64,000 bases of DNA from Pandoraea commovens (GTDB taxonomy: Bacteria; Pseudomonadota; Gammaproteobacteria; Burkholderiales; Burkholderiaceae). Within the stretch, counting starts at the first letter, position 1; each line of letters opens with the position of its first letter. The DNA is taken from positions 186,001 through 250,000 of the forward strand of contig NZ_CABPSA010000003.1 in the NCBI RefSeq assembly GCF_902459615.1. Reading direction: 5' to 3'. The notes beneath the pieces are model-generated. The model searched no databases and was not told the origin of the DNA. It worked only from the letters and a program-made list of their open reading frames with translations. The position numbers and the translations under genes are program-made. Positions 45,837 through 56,217 of this stretch are shown here, in pieces.

Positions 45837-46553
45837 CTATCGCGCGCCGCTCGATATTTCCAGCGCCGCACCGAGCGACTGCTCGAGAAATCGATCCAGC
45901 AACCACGGATCGAAGTGGCGTCCACGCTCGGCGAGCATCGCGCCGACGATCTGCGCCGGACTTAACGCCGCACGATACGGGCGATGGCTGGCGAGTGCAT
46001 CGAAAACGTCGACCAGCGCCACAATGCGTCCGGCCAACGGAATGCGGTTGCCGGAAAGCCCATAGGGATAGCCGGTGCCATCGTAGCGTTCGTGATGCGT
46101 GCGCGCCACCGTGGCCGCCAACTCGCATGCAGCACCGCCGATGGCATTCAGCATCTCGGCCCCCAACTCCGGATGCATACGCATCGTCAATATCTCGTCG
46201 GGCGACAACCTGCCCGGCTTCTCCAAAATCGAATTCGGAATGCAAAGCTTGCCGGTGTCATGCAGCGCCGCCGCAAGCCCCAACGCCTGCGCCTTGATGG
46301 CGGACATCCCTAGCGTCTGTGCGAATCGCCATGCCAGCGCGCCGACGCGCCACATGTGTGTGGCCGTCCCGCCGCGCTTGTATTCGGCCAGACGAAAGAG
46401 CGTCCAGGCGGCGGGGGGCAGGCTGCGCATCAGATGCGGATCGGCGAGCCAGAAGCGGGGCGGTGTGTCTTGAAACGCGTCGGCACATCGGGTGTCGATC
46501 GCGAAATGCGCAATGGCCGTGGCGGCCTCGCACGATGGCGCAGGGTCTGGCAT
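45837..46553 (-). CDS. HD-GYP domain protein
   Basis: A 238-residue soluble protein with an HD-GYP hydrolase domain. It has the first His in THMWRV (about 66), the HD pair His98-Asp99 (LHDTGKL), HH at 153-154, and GTGYP at 159-163 for the GYP signature, plus Asp182 and RPYR. This set is the metal-ligand pattern of c-di-GMP phosphodiesterases. There is no receiver or other sensor domain; the first 55 residues are unassigned. It stands alone. Confidence 0.85.
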   Translation of the reverse strand: MPDPAPSCEAATAIAHFAIDTRCADAFQDTPPRFWLADPHLMRSLPPAAWTLFRLAEYKRGGTATHMWRVGALAWRFAQTLGMSAIKAQALGLAAALHDTGKLCIPNSILEKPGRLSPDEILTMRMHPELGAEMLNAIGGAACELAATVARTHHERYDGTGYPYGLSGNRIPLAGRIVALVDVFDALASHRPYRAALSPAQIVGAMLAERGRHFDPWLLDRFLEQSLGAALEISSGAR

Positions 46554-46891
46554 ACGTTGTCCGTTCGGATTGAAGGGTTCACTCTAACGAGGTGCCCGCG
46601 TACGAATGTTGACGTCGATCAAGCGCGGCGCAAAAGCCTGCAATCCGGTGACCGTTGAAAACAATGGGAAACGATGAGACGCGTGAGACGTCTTGATGCG
46701 GGAAGGGTGTGTTGCAGCGATGTGGCGGCGGATGCGGTGAAACAAGCGCCGAAGTCGTGCGTTGATGTGGCGGACAGCGAGCTGAGGTTTGCCGGCGACG
46801 CCAGACGCTCGGGTTGGGCGTCTGACGTGCCCTTCAGTGAAGGCTCACCGAAGTCGACTCTGTGTCGGCCGGCAAATTCCGGGAACGTCGA
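46554..46891. other. Gap between HD-GYP gene and sodB
   Basis: 338 bp with no credible ORF. Near sodB the inverted repeat CAGACGC-N9-GCGTCTG (46802-46824) may form the sodB 3' hairpin, but no T-run follows on the minus strand. Confidence 0.5.
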
Positions 46892-47470
46892 TTACGCGAA
46901 GTTCTTCGCGGCGAAGTCCCAGTTGACGAGGTTCCAGAATGCCTCGACGAACTTCGGACGCGCATTGCGGTAGTCGATGTAGTAGGCGTGTTCCCACACG
47001 TCGATCGTGATCAGCGGCTTGTCGGCTCCGGTCAGCGGCGTGGCAGCGTTGCTGGTGTTCACGATGTCGACCGAACCGTCGGCCTTCTTCACGAGCCACG
47101 TCCAGCCCGAACCGAAGTTGCCCACGGCCGACTTCGAGAACGTTTCCTTGAATGCGTCGAACGAGCCGAACTTGGCGTCGATGGCCTTGGCCAGATCGCC
47201 AGTCGGTGCACCGCCGCCGTTCGGCGACAGCGTGTTCCAGAAGAAGGTGTGGTTCCACACCTGCGCTGCGTTGTTGAACACGCCGCCCGACGACTTCTTG
47301 ATGATGTCTTCGAGGCTGGCGTTTTCGAATTCGGTGCCCTTGATCAGGTTGTTCAAGTTGGTCACATAGGCTTGGTGGTGCTTGCCGTAGTGATACTCCA
47401 TCGTTTCCTTGGAGATGGTCGGCGCCAGTGCATCGATGGCGTACGGCAGTTCAGGGAGCTTGTGTTCCAT
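46892..47470 (-). CDS. sodB: Superoxide dismutase, iron type
   Basis: A 192-residue Fe/Mn-SOD removing superoxide in the cytoplasm. Metal ligands are His27 (YHYGKHH), His74 (VWNHTFFW), Asp157 and His161 (DVWEHAYY). Gln70 in NNAAQVWNH is the active-site Gln characteristic of iron enzymes. Single gene with its own upstream region; no Fur-box match was evident by eye. Confidence 0.96.
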   Translation of the reverse strand: MEHKLPELPYAIDALAPTISKETMEYHYGKHHQAYVTNLNNLIKGTEFENASLEDIIKKSSGGVFNNAAQVWNHTFFWNTLSPNGGGAPTGDLAKAIDAKFGSFDAFKETFSKSAVGNFGSGWTWLVKKADGSVDIVNTSNAATPLTGADKPLITIDVWEHAYYIDYRNARPKFVEAFWNLVNWDFAAKNFA

Positions 47471-47672
47471 GGCAATTGTCCTTTGTGCTCTGAGGGGAAC
47501 CCGATTTTGCGTTATCCGGAGCCATCGATTCTAGGGCAGATGCGAAAACCCCGCAAACCCAACGGGTACTTGGTTTGCCGCACTCTGCCTTAGCAATGTG
47601 ACGATTGTTTGCCGATCCCGGCTAATCAGCGCACGATGCCTGCGATTCGCCAGCTTTGCCGAACCGCGCCGA

Positions 47673-49046
47673 CTAAAAAGTATCGTCTAGCCTGACCTGG
47701 ACATCACCAATGCCTACGTCGGCCGCCCCGTCTGCAAGGTGCATGGTCACTTGCTGACCACGCTGAAGTTTTCGAGGGTCTCGCAGCGGCTGCCCCTTCG
47801 CATCGAGGACTGCGGCGTATCCGCGTTGCAGCGTGCGACGCGGGTTGAGTAGTTCAAGCTGCGCGGTGGCGTCGGTCAGGCGCTGTGCCGAGCGCTCGGC
47901 ACGGCGCGACATGGCCGTCTGAAGACGTTGTTCGAGCAATGCCACGCGCTCATGTTGCGACGCGACATCCGGCACAGCCCGTGCATGGCGCAGACGCAAC
48001 ATCTCGAATCGGCTGCGACGCTGGGCCAGCGGGCGTTCGAGGGCGTGGCGCATGCGATCGGCCAGATGCGCCAGTTCCCCACGCTGGCGCGCCAGACGCT
48101 CGCGCGGGGAGACCATCGCGCGCGACAGGCTGTCGAGCTGCTGGGCGCGCTGCTCGAGCGTGCGACGCATTGCACGACTCAGACGCTGACGCTCCCGATC
48201 GACTTCGCGCAGGCACTCGTCGCGCGCCGCCGAGATCAGTTCTGCTGCTGCCGTGGGCGTGGGCGCGCGCACGTCCGCGACGAAGTCGGCAATCGTGAAA
48301 TCGGTTTCGTGCCCGACGCCGGAGACCACCGGCAGTTCGCTGCGCGCAATGGCGTGCGCCAGCACTTCTTCGTTGAACGCCCAGAGGTCCTCGATGGAAC
48401 CTCCGCCCCGGCACAACAGCAGGGTGTCGACTTCGCCGCGCGCATTGGCCGTATCGAGCGCCGCCGCGAGCTTTGTGGCGGCGTCCGCCCCCTGCACGGG
48501 CGCGGGATAAATGACGACGCTCACATGCGGGGCGCGACGCGCGAGCGTTGTCAGCACGTCACGCAAGGCGGCCGCCTGCAACGACGTGACAACGCCCACG
48601 CGCCGGGCATACCGCGGCAATTCACGCTTGCGCCCGGCATCGAACAGCCCGGCAGCGGCGAGCTTTTCCTTCAGGCGCAGGAATGCCTCGTAGAGATTGC
48701 CCTGCCCCGCGCGCCGGATCGCTTCGACGTTGAGTTGTACCTCGCCGCGCGGCACATACATGGAGAGCAAGGCACGCACCTCGACGCGATCGCCCTCCTT
48801 CGGTGAGAAATCCGCATGCTGCGCGCGACCGCGGAACATCACGCAACGCATTTGCGCCTGTGCGTCCTTGATCGAGAAATACCAATGGCCGCTGGCGGCG
48901 CGCGTGAAGTTGGAAATCTCGCCGCTGACCCATGCCAACGGGAAACTCCGCTCCAGCACGCCGGCAACGGCCTTGTTCAAATCCGAAACACTGAGTACGC
49001 GATCCGCACCACCAGTGGGCCGGGCGTCGTCGAAAGATAGGTTCAT
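47673..49046 (-). CDS. xseA: Exodeoxyribonuclease VII large subunit
   Basis: A 457-residue catalytic subunit of a single-strand DNA exonuclease. The N-terminal OB-fold starts VLSVSDLNKAVAGVLERSFPLAWVSGEISNF. The catalytic part has RVGVVTSLQAAALRDVL, CRGGGSIEDLWAFNEE and SGVGHETDFTIADFVADVRAPTPTAAAE-type motifs. A coiled-coil C-terminal region rich in Arg and Leu follows. The small subunit XseB is not in the window. Confidence 0.96.
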   Translation of the reverse strand: MNLSFDDARPTGGADRVLSVSDLNKAVAGVLERSFPLAWVSGEISNFTRAASGHWYFSIKDAQAQMRCVMFRGRAQHADFSPKEGDRVEVRALLSMYVPRGEVQLNVEAIRRAGQGNLYEAFLRLKEKLAAAGLFDAGRKRELPRYARRVGVVTSLQAAALRDVLTTLARRAPHVSVVIYPAPVQGADAATKLAAALDTANARGEVDTLLLCRGGGSIEDLWAFNEEVLAHAIARSELPVVSGVGHETDFTIADFVADVRAPTPTAAAELISAARDECLREVDRERQRLSRAMRRTLEQRAQQLDSLSRAMVSPRERLARQRGELAHLADRMRHALERPLAQRRSRFEMLRLRHARAVPDVASQHERVALLEQRLQTAMSRRAERSAQRLTDATAQLELLNPRRTLQRGYAAVLDAKGQPLRDPRKLQRGQQVTMHLADGAADVGIGDVQVRLDDTF

Positions 49047-49066
49047 GCGTGTGCGCTGACGAAAAA

Positions 49067-49415
49067 CTGTCCACAGGCCCGCTAATTTAAGGGTTTTCGC
49101 GCCCGGATGCCCGACAATTCCTACGCACCGGGCGCAAACCCTTGATTTATCGGGCTTTGCGGAGGGCTTCCACGGCGTAAAAAGGCGTGCTTACGTGACA
49201 CACGACAAGATATATCTTCCCAGGCCGACATGTACACATAGTTATCCACAGGCTGACGAGGAAATCTTGGGATTTGTGAGCTTGCGGAGGTGTTCATTTC
49301 TGAAACCGCTCATTGCCCATTTTTTCATCACGAACTAAAAAGTTCCACCGCGTCAAAGAGTTGCCGAGAGTATCCAAAGGTTGTCCACATCCTTGTGCTC
49401 GTCGGGTGTGGAAAA
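49067..49415. promoter_or_regulatory. DnaA-box cluster between xseA and exbB
   Basis: Within the 447-bp gap there is one perfect DnaA box TTATCCACA (49242-49250), one TTGTCCACA (49381-49389), one TTTTCCACA on the minus strand (49407-49415) and one weaker CTGTCCACA (49067-49075). A perfect 12-bp palindrome AAGATATATCTT (49207-49218) lies close to the best box. No other gene is evident in the gap; it also carries the xseA and exbB promoters. Confidence 0.6.
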
Positions 49416-49493
49416 CGGTGCTTGCCCATCCCCCCCCTGCACGCTACAGTTCGGACTCGTTTGCCCATCCCCCGCAACAAGCAAGAGGTCTCT

Positions 49494-50108
49494 TTGTTCG
49501 CCGTCATCCAGGCCGCCGGCTGGCCCATCTGGCCACTTCTCATCGCTTCCATCATTGCCCTCGCCCTGATCGTCGAGCGCGCCCTGTCGCTTCGCCGCGC
49601 ACGTGTGCTGCCGACCGGCGTACTCGAAAACGCGATCACGCTCGCGCGCCGTGGCGCTGCCAAGCAAGACGCCACCGAAGCACTGGCGCGCGGCTCCATG
49701 CTGGGCCGTGTGCTCGCGACCGGCGTGCGCTACGTCGCCCACAATCCGCAGGGCCCGCGCGAAGGCGCGAAAGAGGCGCTGGAGGAAACGGGGCGTGCCG
49801 TCGCCCATGAACTGGAGCGCTTTCTGCCCGCGCTGGGCACCATCGCCTCGGTCGCACCGCTCATGGGTCTGTTCGGCACGGTGATCGGCATGATCGAGAT
49901 CTTCGGTTCGCAGGATGCAACGGGCACCGATCCGGCCCAACTGGCGCACGGCATCTCCGTTGCGCTCTACAACACCGGCTTCGGGCTGATGATCGCGATT
50001 CCGGCGATGATCTTCTATCGGTACTACCGCACCCGCGTCGACGCCTTCCTCGTCGAACTCGAAACGCAGGCGGTCCATTTTCTCGATGCCACGCTGCCGC
50101 GGCACTGA
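49494..50108 (+). CDS. exbB: ExbB/TolQ/MotA-family proton channel protein
   Basis: A 204-residue inner-membrane protein with three hydrophobic spans (PLLIASIIALALIVERAL, then LPALGTIASVAPLMGLFGTVIGMIEIF and IAIPAMIFYRYY). It forms the proton channel with ExbD. The start is taken at TTG 49494 with AGAGG just upstream; the open frame from 49290 lacks a signal or conserved part. It sits directly upstream of exbD and then lpxK. Not linked to a tonB gene here, so ExbB versus TolQ is a family-level call. Confidence 0.85.
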   Translation: MFAVIQAAGWPIWPLLIASIIALALIVERALSLRRARVLPTGVLENAITLARRGAAKQDATEALARGSMLGRVLATGVRYVAHNPQGPREGAKEALEETGRAVAHELERFLPALGTIASVAPLMGLFGTVIGMIEIFGSQDATGTDPAQLAHGISVALYNTGFGLMIAIPAMIFYRYYRTRVDAFLVELETQAVHFLDATLPRH

Positions 50109-50123
50109 TTCGAGAGACATGCG

Positions 50124-50585
50124 ATGAATTTCCGTCGAGGTCTCTCCACGCGCGATGAACCGGAGATCAATCTGATCCCGCTCATCGACGTGCTGCTCGT
50201 CATCCTGATCTTTCTGATGGTCACGACGACCTACACGCGCTACACGGCGCTGAAGGTCAATCTGCCCACGGCAGACGCGGAAAAAGCGGTCGTGCCGCCG
50301 CGTCAGATTGTCGTTTCGGTAGGCGCCGACGGCAGCTACGCGATCGACCGGCATGCGCTGGCACAACGCGACGTTGCCGGTCTGACGGCCGCGCTGCGTC
50401 AGGCGGCTGGCCCCGCCAATACCGGCGCTGAGCCGCCGGTGATCATCATCAACGCCGACGCCAAGAGCACGCATCAGTCCGTCATCAATGTGATGGAGGC
50501 CGCGCGTGAGGCCGGATTGTCGCGTCTGACCTTCGCCGCCCGTTCGACAACGGCGCACGGCGCACCTGCGCAGCCGTCCCGATGA
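50124..50585 (+). CDS. exbD: ExbD/TolR-family protein
   Basis: A 153-residue partner of the ExbB homologue. A single N-terminal membrane span ([20 protein letters not shown]) carries the protonatable Asp (PLIDVLL) of the ion channel, followed by a periplasmic domain. It lies 15 bp after exbB and overlaps lpxK by 4 bases (ATGA). Confidence 0.92.
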   Translation: MNFRRGLSTRDEPEINLIPLIDVLLVILIFLMVTTTYTRYTALKVNLPTADAEKAVVPPRQIVVSVGADGSYAIDRHALAQRDVAGLTAALRQAAGPANTGAEPPVIIINADAKSTHQSVINVMEAAREAGLSRLTFAARSTTAHGAPAQPSR

Positions 50586-51658
50586 CACGACACCCGTCGC
50601 GACAGCCGGACACCGCGAAAGGCGCGCGCGCGCGCGCCCTCGTGCCGCGTCTGTCGGGCTCGCTGGTCCATTGGGTCACGGCGCAGTGGCAACGCCGGGG
50701 GCTCGCCGCCTGGCTGCTCTGGCCGCTCTCGTGGATCTTCGGCGGCATTGCGGCGTGGCGGCGCATGGGCTTTCGTCGTGGCTGGAAACCGTCGACACGA
50801 CTTCCAGTCCCGGTCGTCGTGGTCGGCAATCTGACGGTGGGCGGCACCGGCAAAACGCCGACCGTCATCGCACTCGTCGGCGCGTTGCGTGAACATGGCT
50901 ACACGCCCGGCGTGCTTTCGCGAGGCTACGGGGCGACGCTGACCCAGCCGACGGAAGTCGCGCGCACGGCACGTCCGGAAGCCGTTGGCGACGAGCCGCT
51001 GCTGATCGCGAAACGGACCGGCGCGCCCGTGTGGGTCTGGCCGTCGCGCGTGGAAGGCGGTCGGGCGTTACTGGCTGCGCATCCCGAATGCGACGTCATC
51101 GTCTGTGACGACGGTCTTCAGCATTACGCCCTCGCACACGACGTCGAAATCGCCGTATTCGATCATCGGCTCGGTGGCAACGGCTTCTTGCTGCCAGCGG
51201 GGCCGCTGCGCGAACCGCTATCGCGACAACGCGACGTGAACCTCATTAACGATCCGTATGGCCGAACGCTGCCGGATTGGCCGCATACGTGGCGTCTGAC
51301 GTTGACGTTAGGCGATGCGTGGTGCGTCAGCCAGCCGTCGCTCAGCCGCGCGCTGTCTCACTTTGCGGGCAAGCGCGTGCTGGCAGCCGCGGGCATCGGG
51401 GCACCGGAGCGGTTCTTCGCGGCATTGCGCGCAGCAGGGTTGCAGATCGAGACGCTGGCGTTGCCCGATCATTACGACTTTGCGACCAATCCGTTCGACG
51501 GCGTGGCCGCGGACGCCATCCTGATCACCGAAAAGGATGCAGTAAAATGCGTCACCTGGTCCGACCCGCGTGTGTGGGCCGTACCTGCCGAGGCAGCGCT
51601 CGATGCGCGCCTCGTATCACTGGTAGTGGAGAAATTGCGTGGACAACCGACTGTTTGA
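50582..51658 (+). CDS. lpxK: Tetraacyldisaccharide 4'-kinase LpxK
   Basis: Inner-membrane kinase that phosphorylates the lipid A disaccharide precursor to lipid IVA. 358 residues. The P-loop [12 protein letters not shown] is at about 82-93 after an N-terminal hydrophobic region, and DDGLQHYAL (catalytic Asp) and TEKDAVKC follow. The start overlaps exbD. The exbB-exbD-lpxK-Trm112-kdsB block joins proton-motive energy, lipid A and KDO activation in one direction. Confidence 0.95.
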   Translation: MTRHPSRQPDTAKGARARALVPRLSGSLVHWVTAQWQRRGLAAWLLWPLSWIFGGIAAWRRMGFRRGWKPSTRLPVPVVVVGNLTVGGTGKTPTVIALVGALREHGYTPGVLSRGYGATLTQPTEVARTARPEAVGDEPLLIAKRTGAPVWVWPSRVEGGRALLAAHPECDVIVCDDGLQHYALAHDVEIAVFDHRLGGNGFLLPAGPLREPLSRQRDVNLINDPYGRTLPDWPHTWRLTLTLGDAWCVSQPSLSRALSHFAGKRVLAAAGIGAPERFFAALRAAGLQIETLALPDHYDFATNPFDGVAADAILITEKDAVKCVTWSDPRVWAVPAEAALDARLVSLVVEKLRGQPTV

Positions 51659-51845
51659 GATTCTCGTCTGCCCGTTGTGCAAGGGCCCGCTGGAGCTGGA
51701 TAAAAAAGCCCAGGAGCTGATTTGCCATGCAGACAAGCTCGCTTATCCGATTCGTGACGGCATTCCCGTCATGCTGGCCGACGAAGCACGTCAGTCTGTC
51801 GAAGGCACGCCCGTTCCGATGAACGACGACAAGTCCGCATCGTGA
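51639..51845 (+). CDS. Trm112/YcaR-family small protein
   Basis: A 68-residue protein of the UPF0434/Trm112 family. It has the [13 protein letters not shown] start with a CxxC, one further Cys (LICH), and [11 protein letters not shown]. The GTG start lies 20 bp inside the 3' end of lpxK and is preceded by GGAG eight bases away. Its stop overlaps the kdsB start (GTGA). The family role in eukaryotes is as a methyltransferase partner; in bacteria it is unknown, but the lpxK-ycaR-kdsB linkage is conserved. Confidence 0.9.
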   Translation: MDNRLFEILVCPLCKGPLELDKKAQELICHADKLAYPIRDGIPVMLADEARQSVEGTPVPMNDDKSAS

Positions 51846-52672
51846 GCGATACGACGTTGCGTCCCGGCACCCAGGGTGTCGCTACCGCCACTGCCGCCGC
51901 CACCGATTTTGTCGCCGTGGTGCCTGCGCGCCTGGCGTCGACGCGTCTGCCCAATAAGCCTCTCGCCGATATCGGTGGCAAGCCGATGGTCGTGCGCGTC
52001 GCCGAACGTGCGCGCGAATCGGGCGCGCGCCAGGTTGTCGTAGCGACCGACGCCCAGAGCGTCGTCGATGCGGTATCCGCGCACGGTTTCGACGTGGTGC
52101 TGACCCGCCCGGACCACCCGACAGGCACCGACCGTCTGGCCGAGGTCGCCGTGGCGCAAGGCTGGCCTGACGACACCATCGTCGTCAACGTGCAGGGCGA
52201 CGAGCCGCTGATCGATCCGCGTCTGGTGCACGCCGTCGCGGCTCATCTGGCCGAACACCCCGAATGCGCACTGTCGACCGCCGCGCATCCGATCACCGAC
52301 AACGCAGAGATTTTCTCCCCGAACGTCGTCAAGGTCGTGCTCGATGCGCATGGCCGCGCGCTCTATTTCTCGCGTGCGCCGATTCCGTGGTCGCGTGACG
52401 CGTGGTCCGCCGGACTCGCGAGCGTCGCTACGTTGCCCGCCGCCACGACGACGGTCTTTCGTCACATCGGCCTGTACGCCTATCGCGCCAAGTTCCTGCG
52501 CAGCTACCCGAGTTTGCCGCAAGCCCCCATCGAGACGGCCGAATCGCTGGAGCAGTTGCGTGCGCTCTGGCACGGCGAGCGTATTGCCGTACTCGTGACG
52601 GACGACGCGCCGCTGCCGGGCGTCGACACGGCTGAAGACCTCGAACGCGTGCGCGCATTGCTGAAAAACTGA
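51842..52672 (+). CDS. kdsB: 3-deoxy-manno-octulosonate cytidylyltransferase KdsB
   Basis: Activates KDO as CMP-KDO for LPS core assembly. 276 residues from a GTG overlapping the preceding stop. The nucleotide-binding start is [16 protein letters not shown], followed by [20 protein letters not shown] and [13 protein letters not shown]. An extra N-terminal stretch of about 20 residues precedes the conserved start. Confidence 0.95.
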   Translation: MSDTTLRPGTQGVATATAAATDFVAVVPARLASTRLPNKPLADIGGKPMVVRVAERARESGARQVVVATDAQSVVDAVSAHGFDVVLTRPDHPTGTDRLAEVAVAQGWPDDTIVVNVQGDEPLIDPRLVHAVAAHLAEHPECALSTAAHPITDNAEIFSPNVVKVVLDAHGRALYFSRAPIPWSRDAWSAGLASVATLPAATTTVFRHIGLYAYRAKFLRSYPSLPQAPIETAESLEQLRALWHGERIAVLVTDDAPLPGVDTAEDLERVRALLKN

Positions 52673-52764
52673 CGTCGGCACGCGTCCCGGAAATCGCACC
52701 GACGCGACACCGCGCTGTCTGCAAAACGCCGCCGGGCGGGCATGACGTGGCATAATCGCTCTGA

Positions 52765-53598
<834 letters not shown>

Positions 53599-53699
53599 GT
53601 CGACCGGGTCCATCGGTCGATGCCGCCCCGCGACTCCGTGTTGTTCGCAACGCGTGCGGTCCGGCAAGGGGTTCTGCCCCATCAGTAACGCCACAGAAG

Positions 53700-53732
53700 A
53701 AGGCGGCCAGTTCAGACTGCGCCGCCTTTTTT
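53700..53732 (+). terminator. Terminator of adk
   Basis: The stem AAGGCGGC / GCCGCCTT, with an inner CAGT/ACTG helix, is followed by T6. It ends about 20 bp before the next SDR gene start. Confidence 0.88.
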
Positions 53733-53750
53733 GCCAATGGAGGATGACGC

Positions 53751-54509
53751 ATGGAAATTCAGGGCAATGTGTTTCTGATCACCGGTGGCGCCTCAGGGCT
53801 CGGCGCGGCAGCGGCGCGCTGGCTTGCAGGACTTGGCGCGAAGGTCGTACTGGCCGATGTGAATGTCGACGAAGGCGAAGCGCTCGCCGAAAAGCTCGGG
53901 GGCAAGTTCGTGAAATGCGACGTCACACGGGAAGATGACGGCAAGGCCGCTGTGGCAGCCGCACAGGCACTCGGCGGGTTGCGCGGGCTCGTCAACTGCG
54001 CGGGCATCGCCATCGGCAGCAAGACGGTCGGACGCGATGGCCCCCATCCGCTCGACGCCTTTGCGCGCGTCATCCAGATCAATCTGATCGGCACCTTCAA
54101 CATGATTCGCCTCGCGGCCACCGCGATGAGTCAGGGCGAGCCGAACGGCGAAGGCGAGCGCGGCGTGATCGTCAATACAGCGTCGGTCGCTGCCTACGAT
54201 GGTCAGATGGGACAAGCCGCTTACGCGGCATCGAAAGGCGGCGTGGCCAGCCTGACACTGCCGGTGGCACGGGATCTATCGCGCAGCGGTATTCGCGTGA
54301 TGACCATCGCGCCGGGCCTTTTCGAAACACCGATGATGCTCGCCATGCCCGCCGAAGTGCAGGCGTCGCTCGGCCAGATGGTGCCGTTTCCGCCACGACT
54401 CGGCCGACCTGCCGAATACGCGATGCTGGTCGAACAGATCGTGCGCAACCCGATGCTGAACGGCGAAGTGATTCGCCTCGACGGCGCGATTCGCATGCAG
54501 CCGAAATAG
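53751..54509 (+). CDS. Short-chain dehydrogenase, 3-hydroxyacyl-CoA dehydrogenase type
   Basis: A 252-residue SDR. The cofactor loop is [11 protein letters not shown], and Asp (LADVNVD) suggests NAD preference. NCAGIA replaces the usual NNAG, and the catalytic Ser-Tyr-Lys reads [11 protein letters not shown] and YAASKGG. The end [18 protein letters not shown] resembles type-II 3-hydroxyacyl-CoA dehydrogenases (HSD17B10 group), which act in fatty-acid or branched-chain breakdown. The ribosome-binding site GGAGGA is eight bases upstream. Confidence 0.88.
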   Translation: MEIQGNVFLITGGASGLGAAAARWLAGLGAKVVLADVNVDEGEALAEKLGGKFVKCDVTREDDGKAAVAAAQALGGLRGLVNCAGIAIGSKTVGRDGPHPLDAFARVIQINLIGTFNMIRLAATAMSQGEPNGEGERGVIVNTASVAAYDGQMGQAAYAASKGGVASLTLPVARDLSRSGIRVMTIAPGLFETPMMLAMPAEVQASLGQMVPFPPRLGRPAEYAMLVEQIVRNPMLNGEVIRLDGAIRMQPK

Positions 54510-54712
54510 CCGCACCGACGGTCGATAACACGTAGGGCATGGTGCAAACGGCGCGCTGCGGACACTTTGTCGCAGCGCACCAAAATGTCGTTCGGACTAT
54601 GGCTACAATGGAATGCCGGACGCAGATTGCGGTCGGCTAAAGACACCGGTTTTTCATGCTCCAGCCGGTGCCCAGATATTCTCCCCGTCGTCCCCCGAGG
54701 CAGGAGGCTGGC

Positions 54713-55207
54713 ATGAAATCACTGGCGCAACAGATGTCGTTCTATCAGCGCTATCACCGCAGTCCCAAGAACCGTCTCACGCATTTCTTCGGCGTTCCCA
54801 TGATCATCCTCGCGGTGATGCAAGCGTTCTCGTGGGTGCCGCTCGGCCCCAGCGGCCTGAACGCAACGCACGTGATCGTGCTAGTCCTGCTGATGTACTA
54901 CTTCCTGCTCGATGTACCGCTGGCGCTTGCCATGACGGCGTTCTTCGCCGTGTTGCTGGCGCTCACGCAACATCTGGCGAAGCTGCCTTGGCCGTGGGCG
55001 CTCGCCGTCTTCGGTGTGTTGTTCGTCGGCGGCTGGATCGTGCAATTGATCGGCCACCACTACGAGGGCCGCAAGCCCGCCCTGCTCGATAACATCTTCC
55101 AGATTTTTATCGCCCCGATGTTCCTCATGGCCGAAGTGTTCTTCCATTTCGGTTACAAGCCGGGGCTCAAGCGCGAAGTGCAGGAGTTGTCGATGCAGTC
55201 GGTGTAG
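54713..55207 (+). CDS. Mpo1-like (DUF962/YGL010w) membrane protein
   Basis: A 164-residue membrane protein with four hydrophobic segments. The conserved ends are FYQRYHRSPKNRLTHFFGVP at the N-terminus and QLIGHHYEGRKPALLDNIFQ near residue 120, with His residues that in yeast Mpo1 form the iron site of a 2-hydroxy fatty-acid dioxygenase. AGGAGG precedes the ATG. Bacterial function is inferred from this homology. Confidence 0.85.
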   Translation: MKSLAQQMSFYQRYHRSPKNRLTHFFGVPMIILAVMQAFSWVPLGPSGLNATHVIVLVLLMYYFLLDVPLALAMTAFFAVLLALTQHLAKLPWPWALAVFGVLFVGGWIVQLIGHHYEGRKPALLDNIFQIFIAPMFLMAEVFFHFGYKPGLKREVQELSMQSV

Positions 55208-55243
55208 TCGACGCAAGACGCGCGCGGGCCAGCGCCCGACGTC

Positions 55244-55277
55244 AAAACGCCAGCCGGGAATGCGGCTGGCGTTTTTT
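55244..55277. terminator. Bidirectional terminator between Mpo1-like and SirB1-like genes
   Basis: The stem AAAACGCCAGCCG / CGGCTGGCGTTTT with a six-base loop and T-run lies between convergent genes. Confidence 0.92.
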
Positions 55278-55300
55278 ATGGATGACGCTGTGGGCGAAAC

Positions 55301-56167
55301 TTACCCGTGGCTGCCCGGACGGCGGCTCAGGTCGTCGAGCACCTGACGAATCGCATCGGCGTCGTCCGCTTCGGGACGCTTGCCCAGATACCACTCCAGA
55401 TCGTCCTGCGCCGGACGCACCAGACCCAGACGCGCATACGCCAGCCCGCGATCCCGCTTCTCGATGGGCTGATCGGGTAGCACGAGCACCATACGCTCCT
55501 GCACCGCCAGCAGCCGCTCCCACCGTTCGTTCTGTGTATAGATGGCCCGCAGATTGCGAAGCATGCGCGCCAGAATCTCGCGCGGCGTCGCGGGCTCCAG
55601 GAACGGGTGCAGCAACGCCCACAACGCCAGTTCCTGAATCGGCTCGGCGCTTTCGTCGCGATAGTGCTTCAGGTACGGTTCGACCATTTCGAGCAGGCGT
55701 TGCGGCGAAAGGGAATTGCCCGAAATGGGGTCGATGACGACATCCCCGGCGGGCACCGCGAGACGCAGCAGAAAGTGCCCGGGGAACGAGAGGCCACGCA
55801 ACGGCAGCCCGATCTGATGACCGATCTCCATGCACAGCACGGCGAGCGAAATCGGAATCCCGCGACGCCGATCCAGCACCACATGCAGGTGGCTGTTATC
55901 CGGATCGTAATAGTCGTTCTGATTGACGGTGAAGCCGAGTTCGCGGAAGAAGAAATGGTCGAGCAGTTGCAGCTTTTGCAACGGCCCGGCGTCCGGCGGC
56001 AGACGCTTGGCCAGACGTGCAGCCAGCGCATCGATCTGGGTGAGCGTGTCCTGCACGTCGAGATCGGGATAGACGTCCTGTGCGATGGCAATGGCTGCCT
56101 CGGTCAACGGCAGGCCGTCGTCGGACGCAACCAGCGCAGCAAAATACTCCAGAATTCGATTCGCCAT
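55301..56167 (-). CDS. SirB1-family transglutaminase-like/TPR protein
   Basis: A 288-residue cytoplasmic protein of the SirB1 family. The N-terminal half includes a transglutaminase-like segment (NSHLHVVLDRRRGIPISLAVL and GLPLRGLSFPGHFLLR), and the C-terminal part is a TPR-like helical repeat (ALLHPFLEP...RDRGLAYARLGLVRPAQDDLEWYL). No peptidase activity is established. It starts 50 bp after murJ and is likely co-transcribed with it. Confidence 0.85.
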   Translation of the reverse strand: MANRILEYFAALVASDDGLPLTEAAIAIAQDVYPDLDVQDTLTQIDALAARLAKRLPPDAGPLQKLQLLDHFFFRELGFTVNQNDYYDPDNSHLHVVLDRRRGIPISLAVLCMEIGHQIGLPLRGLSFPGHFLLRLAVPAGDVVIDPISGNSLSPQRLLEMVEPYLKHYRDESAEPIQELALWALLHPFLEPATPREILARMLRNLRAIYTQNERWERLLAVQERMVLVLPDQPIEKRDRGLAYARLGLVRPAQDDLEWYLGKRPEADDADAIRQVLDDLSRRPGSHG

Positions 56168-56217
56168 GCGGTATCCGTGAGTTCCGCCGCGACCGGCCCG
56201 CTAATGGATCACCAGGA

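Noticed and set aside
49047-49493. Chromosomal replication origin
   Set aside because: DnaA boxes are present, but there is no dnaA, dnaN, rpmH or parAB gene and no clear AT-rich unwinding region.
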